From Tsuneonella dongtanensis (GTDB lineage: Bacteria; Pseudomonadota; Alphaproteobacteria; Sphingomonadales; Sphingomonadaceae): a stretch of 64,000 nt of DNA. Positions 50,167-58,101 of this stretch are shown piece by piece (the first letter of the stretch is position 1; each line of letters opens with the position of its first letter). The notes under the pieces are model-generated. The model made no database searches and was not told the origin of the DNA. It saw only the letters and a list, made by a program, of their open reading frames with translations. A program made the translations under genes and the position numbers. The stretch is from assembly GCF_001698205.1 (NCBI RefSeq), contig NZ_CP016591.1, positions 124,001 to 188,000 of the forward strand. The letters run 5' to 3'.

Positions 50167-52439
50167 AGGCCCTCGGACAGCAGGGGAAGGCGGCGCAGGC
50201 GCAGGCCGGTCGCCGAATGGAGCGCGTTGGCGATCGCCGGCGGTGCGACCGCGACGCCGATTTCGCCGGGGTCTGCGGGTTCGCCCTCGCCGGGGATGAG
50301 CTCGACCGCTATCTCGGGGCAGTCGCGCAGCTGCGGCAGGTTCAGGCTGGCGAGCCGGCTGGCGGTCGGCAGGCCCGCTTCGTACGCCAGCGCCGATCCG
50401 GTCGCCAGGCTCGTTCCGAAGACCAGCCCCCCCTCGATTTGCTGGCGGGCGATGTCGAGATTGACCACTCGGCCGAGATCGACCGCGACCGAGAGTTTTT
50501 CAACCCGGACGCCGCCTTCTCCCGCCCGGGCAGTGGCGACGCAGGCAATCCGCGCGACCGGACCACCGATTTCGGGGTCGCCGATCCGCCAGCAGGCGAT
50601 CCCGTTGCCGCTCTGGCCTGCGCCGCCATCCCATTGGCCGAGGCGGGCGGCCCGCTGGAGGCACTCGGCAAGCCGCGGATCCCCGCCGAGCATGGCCATT
50701 CGGAAAGACAGCGGCTCGCGCCCGACGCGAGCGGCAAGCTCGTCGATGAAACTCTCGGTCACGAAAGCAAGATAGGCCGGGGCGTTGCCGCGCATTCGCC
50801 CGCTCGGCAGGCCGACGTCGACCGGGACGTGGTCGATCGCAATGTCCGGGATAGCGTAAGGTCCCAGCGCACCCTCGAACGCCAGCGGATCGGGCGCGGA
50901 GTCCGTTGCGCGTCGCGCCGCCAGCGCAGTCTTGTTCCCGAACAGCCGCGCGCCGAACTCGGCGGTGGTGGACGGCATCGCCACCCGCAGCCGGAGCCCG
51001 GTCGGCGACCCGTCTTCCTGGGCGGTCCATGCGCTCGCGAGACAGGCAAGCGGCGCGCGCGGGCGACCCGCCACGTGCTCCTGCCACCGCGACCAGACGA
51101 GCTGGACCGGGGCGCCGACCTCGGAAGCGATCACCGCGGCTTCGATCGCATGGTCGTGCTCGAGCCGACGGTCGAAGCTGCCCCCTGCGGCCATCGGGTA
51201 GAGCACGGCGTCGTCGGCGGACAGGCCGACTGCCTTCGCCGCGGCCGCCTTGGCATGGGAGGGCGCCTGGGTCGCCATCCACAGCTCCAGCTTTCCATCC
51301 GCGAGGCGCGCGGTGGCTGAGGCGGTTTCGATCGTCGCGTGCGTGGCGGGAGCGATCTCGTAGCGATAGGTTACGGTGGGTTCGCCATTGTCGGCATCTC
51401 CCGCGCCGCGCGTCACCACGCGGCTGGCCTCGCCCTTGGTCAGCGCCTCGTCGATTGCGGTAGCGATCCGCTCGCTACTCGCGCGCCCCGTCGTGCGCCA
51501 GACCGGCGCCATTGCGGAGAGAGCCTTCTCCGCCGCCCACCAGGTATCGGCCACCGCTGCGATCCAGCCCCGCGACTTGACCACATGGCGCAAGCCGCGG
51601 ACCTTCGCCGCCGCCTCGTCGTATCCGAGCAGTTCCGTGTCCCCGATCGGGCCATGCCGGATCGCGGCATAGAGCATTCCCGGCAGCCGCACGTCGCCCG
51701 CGAAAGGGAATGTCCCGTCGACCTTGGCCGGCAGGTCGAGGCGGGGGAAGCGCAGGCCCGCGGCCTCGGTCACCGGATCGGGCACCTCGGCATAGGGCGC
51801 CGGGTTGAGCGGGGGAGGGTCGGGCGGCTCATAGGCCGCTGCCTCCTCCGCGAGCGCCGCGAACGAGAAGTGCTTGTCGCCATGAAAGACGAGCCCGCCG
51901 CGAACCTCGCATTCTTCCCACGCGACATCCCAGCGGTCCGCCGCTGCCATGCAGAGCATCGCCCGTGCTGCCGCCGCCGCTTCGCGCGCGGGGGGTTCGT
52001 AGGCGGCCAGCGAGGTCCCTTCGGCGGTGGCCGTGAAGCCGGTCATCTCGGCCCAGCGACGCAAGACGAGCTTGCGCGGGTCGTCCGCGAGACCTGCGGC
52101 AAAGGGCATCCACAGCGGCGCCCACTTCGCGGCGAGCGGCAGGTTGGGATAGGCGCCCGAAACCGGCGCCGGCTCCACCGCGACGGTGCGCCAGTCGGCG
52201 CCCATCTCGGCGGCGATCACCTGCGGCAGGATCGTGGACACGCCCTGCCCCATCTCGAGCTGCGGCACCGCCACGGTGAGGACGCCATCACGCGCCAGCT
52301 TCAGCCACGCCGAATAGGCCCACTCGCCGCGCCCGGGGGTCAGGGGAGTGCCGTAGTCCCGTGGCCAAAGTCCCCAAGCCACAAGCAGCCCGCCGCCGAC
52401 CGCGGCGCCCGCAAGCAGGCCCCGGCGACTGACATGCAT
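50163..52439 (-). CDS. molybdenum hydroxylase large subunit (IorB / xanthine dehydrogenase family), Tat-exported
   Basis: About 758 residues from the ATG at 52439. A twin-arginine signal (SRRGLLAGAAVGGG) is followed by the molybdopterin-binding fold: LEMGQGVSTILPQ, AAGGSFDRRLE (Moco loop) and near the end DPGEIGVAVAPPAIANAL with the active-site glutamate. This is the arrangement of isoquinoline 1-oxidoreductase beta-type enzymes. The partner small [2Fe-2S] subunit is not adjacent. It overlaps hemH by 4 nt and lies 2 nt from mrp. Confidence 0.88.
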   Translation of the reverse strand: MHVSRRGLLAGAAVGGGLLVAWGLWPRDYGTPLTPGRGEWAYSAWLKLARDGVLTVAVPQLEMGQGVSTILPQVIAAEMGADWRTVAVEPAPVSGAYPNLPLAAKWAPLWMPFAAGLADDPRKLVLRRWAEMTGFTATAEGTSLAAYEPPAREAAAAARAMLCMAAADRWDVAWEECEVRGGLVFHGDKHFSFAALAEEAAAYEPPDPPPLNPAPYAEVPDPVTEAAGLRFPRLDLPAKVDGTFPFAGDVRLPGMLYAAIRHGPIGDTELLGYDEAAAKVRGLRHVVKSRGWIAAVADTWWAAEKALSAMAPVWRTTGRASSERIATAIDEALTKGEASRVVTRGAGDADNGEPTVTYRYEIAPATHATIETASATARLADGKLELWMATQAPSHAKAAAAKAVGLSADDAVLYPMAAGGSFDRRLEHDHAIEAAVIASEVGAPVQLVWSRWQEHVAGRPRAPLACLASAWTAQEDGSPTGLRLRVAMPSTTAEFGARLFGNKTALAARRATDSAPDPLAFEGALGPYAIPDIAIDHVPVDVGLPSGRMRGNAPAYLAFVTESFIDELAARVGREPLSFRMAMLGGDPRLAECLQRAARLGQWDGGAGQSGNGIACWRIGDPEIGGPVARIACVATARAGEGGVRVEKLSVAVDLGRVVNLDIARQQIEGGLVFGTSLATGSALAYEAGLPTASRLASLNLPQLRDCPEIAVELIPGEGEPADPGEIGVAVAPPAIANALHSATGLRLRRLPLLSEGL

Positions 52440-52441
52440 CG

Positions 52442-53410
52442 CTAGGCCGCCCTCTTGTCGAGCCAGTCGGAGACCTTGCCGGCGATGGCGGCGAATACCG
52501 ACGCGACCTCGCCGTCGCCGGCCGCCGGTGGTTTTCCGGCATCGCTTGCTTCGCGCAGGCTCAGCGTAAGAGGAATGCGCCCGAGGAACGGCAGGCCCGC
52601 CGCCTGAGCGGCCGACTCGACCCCGCCGCGACCGAACGGATCGCTGACCTCGCCGCAATGCGGACACGTATATCCGGCCATGTTCTCGACCAGCCCGATC
52701 ACCGGCACCGGCCCCTTGGCGAACAGCTCTGCAGCTCGCTGTGCGTCGATCAGGGCCAGGTCCTGCGGGGTCGATACGATGACCGCGCCGGCAGGGCGAT
52801 GCTTCTGGAGCATCGTGATCTGCACGTCCCCGGTGCCCGGAGGCAGGTCGAGCAGCAGCACCTCGATACCGTCCCAGTGCGCGTCGATCAGCTGGCCGAG
52901 CGCACCTGACGCCATCGGCCCGCGCCAGGCGAGCGCCTTCCCGGGCTCGACGAGATGACCCATCGACAGCATCGACACGCCGAAACGGCTCTGCACGGGG
53001 ACGAGCTTCTCCCCGCGCGCTTCGGGCCTGACGCCTTCGGTATCGAGCAGAGTGGGCTGGCTCGGCCCATATATATCGGCGTCGACCAGTCCGACCTTTC
53101 GGCCCATCCGCGCCAGGGCGACAGCGAGATTGGCGGTGAGCGTTGACTTGCCTACCCCGCCCTTGCCCGAGCCGACCGCGATGATGACCGGGGCGGCAGG
53201 CTTGTCGGCCATGACCGCTACGCGCACTTCGCTAACACCCTCGGCCTGTCCGACCAGGTCCCTGACGGCGCCTTCCAGATCGGCGCGGGTCGACGCATCG
53301 AGCCCCGACCCGTCAAGGATAACGGTTACGACGCCGTCGCGCGTCTTGAGCGACCGGACGCGCGCCGCGACGCTGTCGGGCAGTCGGTCGATAAGCGACT
53401 TCTCATCCAT
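52442..53410 (-). CDS. mrp: Mrp/ApbC/NBP35-type iron-sulfur carrier ATPase
   Basis: 322 residues from the ATG at 53410. An N-terminal MIP18-like segment of about 85 residues precedes the P-loop ATPase with the deviant Walker A GSGKGGVGKST, DADIYGPSQPTLL, LLLDLPPGTGD and ENMAGYTCPHCGE with the CxxC that holds the Fe-S cluster. It transfers Fe-S clusters to apoproteins. It is directly upstream of the molybdenum hydroxylase on the same strand and divergent from hflK. Confidence 0.93.
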   Translation of the reverse strand: MDEKSLIDRLPDSVAARVRSLKTRDGVVTVILDGSGLDASTRADLEGAVRDLVGQAEGVSEVRVAVMADKPAAPVIIAVGSGKGGVGKSTLTANLAVALARMGRKVGLVDADIYGPSQPTLLDTEGVRPEARGEKLVPVQSRFGVSMLSMGHLVEPGKALAWRGPMASGALGQLIDAHWDGIEVLLLDLPPGTGDVQITMLQKHRPAGAVIVSTPQDLALIDAQRAAELFAKGPVPVIGLVENMAGYTCPHCGEVSDPFGRGGVESAAQAAGLPFLGRIPLTLSLREASDAGKPPAAGDGEVASVFAAIAGKVSDWLDKRAA

Positions 53411-53485
53411 ATGCCGCCGCGCACTAGCAGCAAAATCGAAGCTGCCACCCCTGTTTTTCCCGCCGAGGCTTCCTATAAGTGCCCC

Positions 53486-54649
53486 ATGGACATGAATGAT
53501 GGGTTGGGACGCGTGATCGGCCTCGCAATGGCGGGGAAGAGCCCGTGGGGTGGCGGCAAGAAGCCGGAAGGCGAGCCGGAGGTACCCTCGACGGGCGACG
53601 ATCCCGTGCAGCCCGGTAAACCTGCCGCGGATACCCCTGCGGACGACAAGCCCAAGCGCAAGGGGCCGCGCAACCCCTGGCTTCCTGTTGGCGACGAGCC
53701 ACGCCGCTCCGCCAGCATCGAGGACATCTTCAAGCATCGCGGACCCGAAGGTCCGCGGCGCACGATCGGCGGCGGCGGCGGTCCCGGTTTCCGTCTGCCC
53801 GAGCGCCCCGGCGGGAAGAGCTGGTTTCCGCTCGCAATCGGCGCGATCGTCGCCGTCTGGCTCGGCTTTTCGATGATCCACCAGGTCGGACCGAAGGAAG
53901 AAGGTGTCGTCACCACCTTCGGCAAGTATTCGCGCACGTTGACGCCCGGCCTCAACGTGACCTTCCCCTGGCCGATCCAGAACGTCGACATCGAACAGGT
54001 CAGCGAATTCCGGATCGAGCAGATTCCCGAAGGCACCGCGCAGAAGCTCATGCTCACCGGCGATCAGAACCTCGTCGACCTGAGCTACATCGTCCGCTGG
54101 TCGATCAAGGACCTGAAGCAGTTCCGTTTCGAACTCGCCGATCCCGAAGCGACGCTGCGCGACGTTGCCGAAGCCGCAATGCGCGCCTCGGTGGCGACCA
54201 AGCAACTCGACGACGTCCTGTCGGGCGCCGGCCGGGCTGACATCGAGGGCTCGGTGCTCACTCGCATGCAGGCGATCCTCGACGCGTACCAGTCGGGCAT
54301 CGCTGTTCAGGGCGTGCAAATCCGCAAGACCGACCCGCCGAAAGAGGTCGAGGAAGCGTTCAAGGACGTGTCCGCCGCGCAGCAGGATGCCGACGCGGAA
54401 ATCAACAAGGCCGAACTGTATGCCCAGCAGGTGCTGGCCAGGGCGCAGGGCGATGCCGCTTCGTTCGACAAGATCTACGCCCAGTACAAGCTGGCACCAG
54501 AAGTGACGCGGCGACGCCTCTACTACGAGACCATGGAACGCGTGCTCCGCAACAACGACAAGACCGTGATCGAGGCGCAGGGCGTGACGCCGTATCTGCC
54601 GCTGCAGGAAGTCCGCAAGCGTCCTGCCCAGAATGAAGGAGCCCAGTGA
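53486..54649 (+). CDS. hflK: FtsH protease modulator HflK
   Basis: 387 residues from the ATG at 53486. A glycine/proline-rich cytoplasmic start is followed by a membrane helix (FPLAIGAIVAVWLGFSM) and the SPFH/prohibitin domain (EEGVVTTFGKYSRTLTPGLN, LTGDQNLVDLSYIVRW). A long coiled coil with AQQDADAEINKAE follows, then the VTRRRLYYETMERVL region near the end. With HflC it makes the membrane complex that encloses FtsH. TGATG junction with hflC. Confidence 0.94.
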   Translation: MDMNDGLGRVIGLAMAGKSPWGGGKKPEGEPEVPSTGDDPVQPGKPAADTPADDKPKRKGPRNPWLPVGDEPRRSASIEDIFKHRGPEGPRRTIGGGGGPGFRLPERPGGKSWFPLAIGAIVAVWLGFSMIHQVGPKEEGVVTTFGKYSRTLTPGLNVTFPWPIQNVDIEQVSEFRIEQIPEGTAQKLMLTGDQNLVDLSYIVRWSIKDLKQFRFELADPEATLRDVAEAAMRASVATKQLDDVLSGAGRADIEGSVLTRMQAILDAYQSGIAVQGVQIRKTDPPKEVEEAFKDVSAAQQDADAEINKAELYAQQVLARAQGDAASFDKIYAQYKLAPEVTRRRLYYETMERVLRNNDKTVIEAQGVTPYLPLQEVRKRPAQNEGAQ

Positions 54650-55497
54650 TGGAGACCTTCTTCGAAACTCACCGCAACTCGCTGATCGCGATCGCCGTCG
54701 CGATCGTGGCGGCTCTGTCGACAATGGTTGTCGTGCCCGAGACCGAGGAAGCGGTCATCATCCAGGCGGGTCGCCCGGACCGGGTTGCCAACCGCTTCAA
54801 GCCCGACGTTCCCTATGGCGAAACGGGCGCCGGTATCGTGATGCGCATTCCGTTCTACGAGCGCGTCGAACGGATCGACAAGCGCGTGCTCAACGTCGAC
54901 ATGGAGCCGCAGACGGTTCTCTCGACGGACCAGCTCCGCCTGAACGTGGATGCTTATGCGCGCTACCGGATCATAGACCCGGTGCGCATGGTACAGACCG
55001 CAGGCACCCTCGCGACGGTGGACAGCCAGCTTTCGGCGGTGCTTTCATCGGTCGTCCGGCAGGAACTTGGTCGGCGCAGCTTCGCCTCGCTTCTAACGGC
55101 CGAGCGCGGGACGACGATGGCCAACATTCGCACCAAGCTCGACGCACAGGCCCGCAAGTACGGCGCGCAGGTGATCGACGTGCGCATCAAGCGCGCCGAC
55201 CTGCCCGACGGCAGCCCGCTCGAATCCGCATTCCGCCGGATGCAAAGCGCGCGCAAGCAGGAGGCCGATACGCTGCGTGCGCAAGGCCTCAAGAACGCGC
55301 AGATCATCCGTGCCGAGGCCGAGGCCCAGGCCGCGAAGATTTACGCCGACGCCTATGGCAAGGACCCGGAATTCTACGACTTCTACCGCGCGATGCAGAG
55401 TTACGACACGACGTTCGCGCCGGACTCAAAATCGGGCAGTTCAATCATACTTTCGCCCGACAACGAGTACCTGAAGCAGTTCCGCGGACGGCGTTGA
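54649..55497 (+). CDS. hflC: FtsH protease modulator HflC
   Basis: 282 residues from the ATG at 54649, which overlaps the hflK stop by one base. N-terminal membrane helix (IAIAVAIVAALSTMVVV), SPFH domain (EEAVIIQAGRPDRV; GIVMRIPFYERVERIDKR), and the coiled coil with ARKYGAQVIDVRIKRADLP. The C-terminus has EFYDFYRAMQSY, typical of HflC. Same operon as hflK and probably degP, which starts 72 nt on. Confidence 0.95.
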   Translation: METFFETHRNSLIAIAVAIVAALSTMVVVPETEEAVIIQAGRPDRVANRFKPDVPYGETGAGIVMRIPFYERVERIDKRVLNVDMEPQTVLSTDQLRLNVDAYARYRIIDPVRMVQTAGTLATVDSQLSAVLSSVVRQELGRRSFASLLTAERGTTMANIRTKLDAQARKYGAQVIDVRIKRADLPDGSPLESAFRRMQSARKQEADTLRAQGLKNAQIIRAEAEAQAAKIYADAYGKDPEFYDFYRAMQSYDTTFAPDSKSGSSIILSPDNEYLKQFRGRR

Positions 55498-55569
55498 CCG
55501 TTGGTCGATGCGTTCAATCGCGGTTAAGCCCCGCGCACGAGATTCTGGTGGCGGGGACATATTGGCAAG

Positions 55570-57126
55570 ATGCAAGACAAGGATACGACCCGCGTGCGAT
55601 ATTCCTACGGACTGACCTCGGCGCTGCTGCTTGGCGGCGCGGCGCTCACGCTGGCCACCGGTTACCCGGCAGGCGCGCAGGTGGCGCAGAACGACGACAG
55701 TCAGATGGCCCGGATGGTGCCTCGCGCCGGCGCGCCCGAGAGCTTCGCCGACCTCACCGCGCAGCTTCAGCCGGCGGTGGTCAACATCTCCACCCGTCAG
55801 CGCATCCAGGTTTCGAGCGGCGGCAATCCCTTTGCCGGGACGCCATTCGAGGGCCTCTTCGGCAATCGCGGCGGAGGCCAGCCCCAGACCCGCGAAGCGC
55901 AGTCGCTGGGCTCGGGCTTCATCATTTCGGCCGACGGCTACGTCGTCACCAACAACCACGTGATCGCGCCGCAGGGCCGCGGAGAGGTCGAGGAAATCAC
56001 GGTCACGATGACCGACGGGACCGAGTTTCCTGCCAAGCTTATCGGTAACGACGCCTCTTCCGACCTGGCGGTGCTCAAGATCGAACGGCGTGAGCCGTTT
56101 CCATTCGTTCGATTTGGGGATTCGAGCCAGGCGCGCGTGGGCGACTGGGTGATCGCGATCGGCAATCCCTTCGCGCTGGGCGGTACGGTAACCTCGGGCA
56201 TCGTCTCGGCGGTCTACCGCAACACCGGCTCGGGCGGCGCGTATGACCGTTACATCCAGACCGACGCCAGCATCAACCGGGGGAACTCCGGCGGACCGCT
56301 GTTCGACATGCAGGGCAACGTCATCGGCATCAACAACGCCATCTTCTCGCCCTCGGGCGGCAGCGTGGGCATCGGTTTCGCCATCCCCGCCGAGATCGCC
56401 GCGCCGATCGTCGAGAAACTGCGCAGCGGCCAGGACATCGAGCGAGGTTACCTCGGCATCCAGATCCAGCCTGTTGCGGGCGACCTCGCCGATTCACTCG
56501 ACCTGCCGCAGAACCGTGGCGAATTCGTCCAGTCGGTCGAGCCGGGGCAGGCTGCCGACAAGGCCGGAATCAAGCCTGGAGATGTGGTGACGAAGATCAA
56601 CGGCAAGGACGTGACCAGCGACCAGACGCTGTCCTTCCTGGTCGCCAACATCGAGCCTGGCACCCGCATCCCCATCGAACTGTATCGCGAGGGCGAGCGC
56701 CGCACGGTGACCGCCACGGTCGGCAAGCGGCCGAGCGAGGAAGAGCTCGCGCAGTCGCAGATGTTCAACGGCGACAACCAGCAGGAAGACAACCGTCCGA
56801 CCCCCGGCGCGAGCAGCGGCGAAGCGCTTGCCGAGAACCTGGGCCTGCAGGTCTCGCCGCTGACGCCGCGCTTCGCGCAGCAGCTCGGCGTGTCGCCCGA
56901 CAGCGGCGGCCTGGTCATCCTCGGCGTCGATCCCAACGCCGACGTGGGCCAAAAAGGCCTTCAGCGCGGCGACATCGTCGTCACCGCGAACTATCGCCCG
57001 GTCAACACCGTTGCCGATCTGGAGACGATCGTCAGCCAGGCGAAGGCGTCCGGTCGCGAGAGCGTGTTGCTCCGAATCCAGAGACGCGGGCGGCCGCTCA
57101 CCTATGTGCCCATCCGGCTGCGCTGA
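55570..57126 (+). CDS. degP: periplasmic serine protease, Do/DegP family
   Basis: 518 residues. A signal peptide (ALLLGGAALTLATGYPAGAQ) leads to a trypsin-like domain with VVTNNHVI (His), SSDLAVLK (Asp) and NRGNSGGPLF (Ser). Two PDZ domains follow, at about residues 290-380 and 415-515. This is the full two-PDZ form. It degrades and refolds damaged envelope proteins. It ends just before a strong terminator. Location after hflKC suits an envelope quality-control unit. Confidence 0.95.
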   Translation: MQDKDTTRVRYSYGLTSALLLGGAALTLATGYPAGAQVAQNDDSQMARMVPRAGAPESFADLTAQLQPAVVNISTRQRIQVSSGGNPFAGTPFEGLFGNRGGGQPQTREAQSLGSGFIISADGYVVTNNHVIAPQGRGEVEEITVTMTDGTEFPAKLIGNDASSDLAVLKIERREPFPFVRFGDSSQARVGDWVIAIGNPFALGGTVTSGIVSAVYRNTGSGGAYDRYIQTDASINRGNSGGPLFDMQGNVIGINNAIFSPSGGSVGIGFAIPAEIAAPIVEKLRSGQDIERGYLGIQIQPVAGDLADSLDLPQNRGEFVQSVEPGQAADKAGIKPGDVVTKINGKDVTSDQTLSFLVANIEPGTRIPIELYREGERRTVTATVGKRPSEEELAQSQMFNGDNQQEDNRPTPGASSGEALAENLGLQVSPLTPRFAQQLGVSPDSGGLVILGVDPNADVGQKGLQRGDIVVTANYRPVNTVADLETIVSQAKASGRESVLLRIQRRGRPLTYVPIRLR

Positions 57127-57156
57127 CGCGCAGTAGCTGGAACTGCAAAACGGAAG

Positions 57157-57187
57157 CCCGCCACGGCCCACGCCGCGGCGGGTTTTC
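57157..57187 (+). terminator. intrinsic terminator after degP
   Basis: Arms CCCGCC and GGCGGG enclose a short GC-rich loop, followed by TTTT. It lies about 30 nt after the degP stop and closes the hflK-hflC-degP unit. Confidence 0.8.
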
Positions 57188-57198
57188 GTTTGCCCTCG

Positions 57199-57645
57199 TC
57201 AGGCTGCCTTCCTGAGCAGGCGCCGCAGCCAATGCGGGAGCAGCGAAGCGGGTCCGAGCGGACCGCGACGCACTTCGGTCTCGGCTTCGACGTTGATATC
57301 GACCGCCGGTTCGACACCGAGCGTCGCGGCTAGCGGCCCCGACAGCGACTGGTGAAAGCGAACCCCTGCGCTGCGCGCTGCAGACCACATGACCTGTCCG
57401 GTCAACCGCCGGCCGGGACCGAAGTCGAGGTGGACCGTCGACCCCTGTGGCACCGCGATTCCGTCCATCGTGCGGATGCGACAGCCTGTGCGTGAGACGT
57501 CGACCAGCTCGACCCTGTGCGGGCTGGCCGGGATGCGCGCGATCGCACATGCGTCCGATTCTATTCGGTCGGCAGAGCGCCTGTCACACACCGCCCCCAT
57601 GGCGTCGGCGACTTCATCGAAAGACTTGCTCTGTTGACTGGACAT
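57199..57645 (-). CDS. PilZ domain protein (longer)
   Basis: 148 residues from the ATG at 57645. The region CDRRSADRIESDACAIARI has the basic RxxxR-like start, and VELVDVSRTGCRIRT the 'DxSxxG' part of the c-di-GMP-binding PilZ fold. A C-terminal basic helix (LLPHWLRRLLRKAA) may contact membranes or partners. It probably responds to cyclic di-GMP. A second PilZ gene lies directly upstream on the same strand. Confidence 0.8.
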   Translation of the reverse strand: MSSQQSKSFDEVADAMGAVCDRRSADRIESDACAIARIPASPHRVELVDVSRTGCRIRTMDGIAVPQGSTVHLDFGPGRRLTGQVMWSAARSAGVRFHQSLSGPLAATLGVEPAVDINVEAETEVRRGPLGPASLLPHWLRRLLRKAA

Positions 57646-57670
57646 GGGCTGCGACCCTCTTCCTGCTCGC

Positions 57671-57994
57671 TCAATCTTCGTTACCGTCTGGCGGGTTCTG
57701 CCGCGCCACGTGATCGAGGACCGCGGGATGCAGCGGCCTGTTGAATTCGAAGCCGGCGTTGGCATCGTCCTTCCAGCGCAAGGACGCGCCAAGCAGTTCG
57801 AGCCCGCCGAACCGCACCGCGAACGAACGCCCTCCCATGGGTGCGCGCGCCTTGATTCCGGCGCTGAAACCCTCCGCGGAGAGATCGACCACCGTTATGG
57901 GGACCTGGGAGCCGAGACTGCACTTGAGCGACCCGGCAATCGCCGTGTCATGACGCACCGACTTGCGCCGCTCGCTATTTTTGAAAGACGACAT
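57671..57994 (-). CDS. PilZ domain protein (shorter)
   Basis: 107 residues from the ATG at 57994. SERRKSVRHDTAIAG gives the RRxxxR element and ITVVDLSAEGFSAGI the DxSxxG element of the cyclic di-GMP pocket. Otherwise a bare PilZ domain. It ends 26 nt before its longer relative, so the two are probably co-expressed tandem copies that have diverged. Confidence 0.82.
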   Translation of the reverse strand: MSSFKNSERRKSVRHDTAIAGSLKCSLGSQVPITVVDLSAEGFSAGIKARAPMGGRSFAVRFGGLELLGASLRWKDDANAGFEFNRPLHPAVLDHVARQNPPDGNED

Positions 57995-58101
57995 CGCAAC
58001 ACTCTCTTCACTGAAGGATCGAGAGCGACCTTGTGTTATCCTGCGATTGTCGTCCGGATGATTGAAGGAAGTATTAAGCTGAGCGGACAGAATATAGAGC
58101 G

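Noticed and set aside
53411-54724. Long N-terminal extension of mrp on the minus strand
   Set aside because: The extension lies antisense to hflK; the MDEKSL start at 53410 fits the Mrp family.
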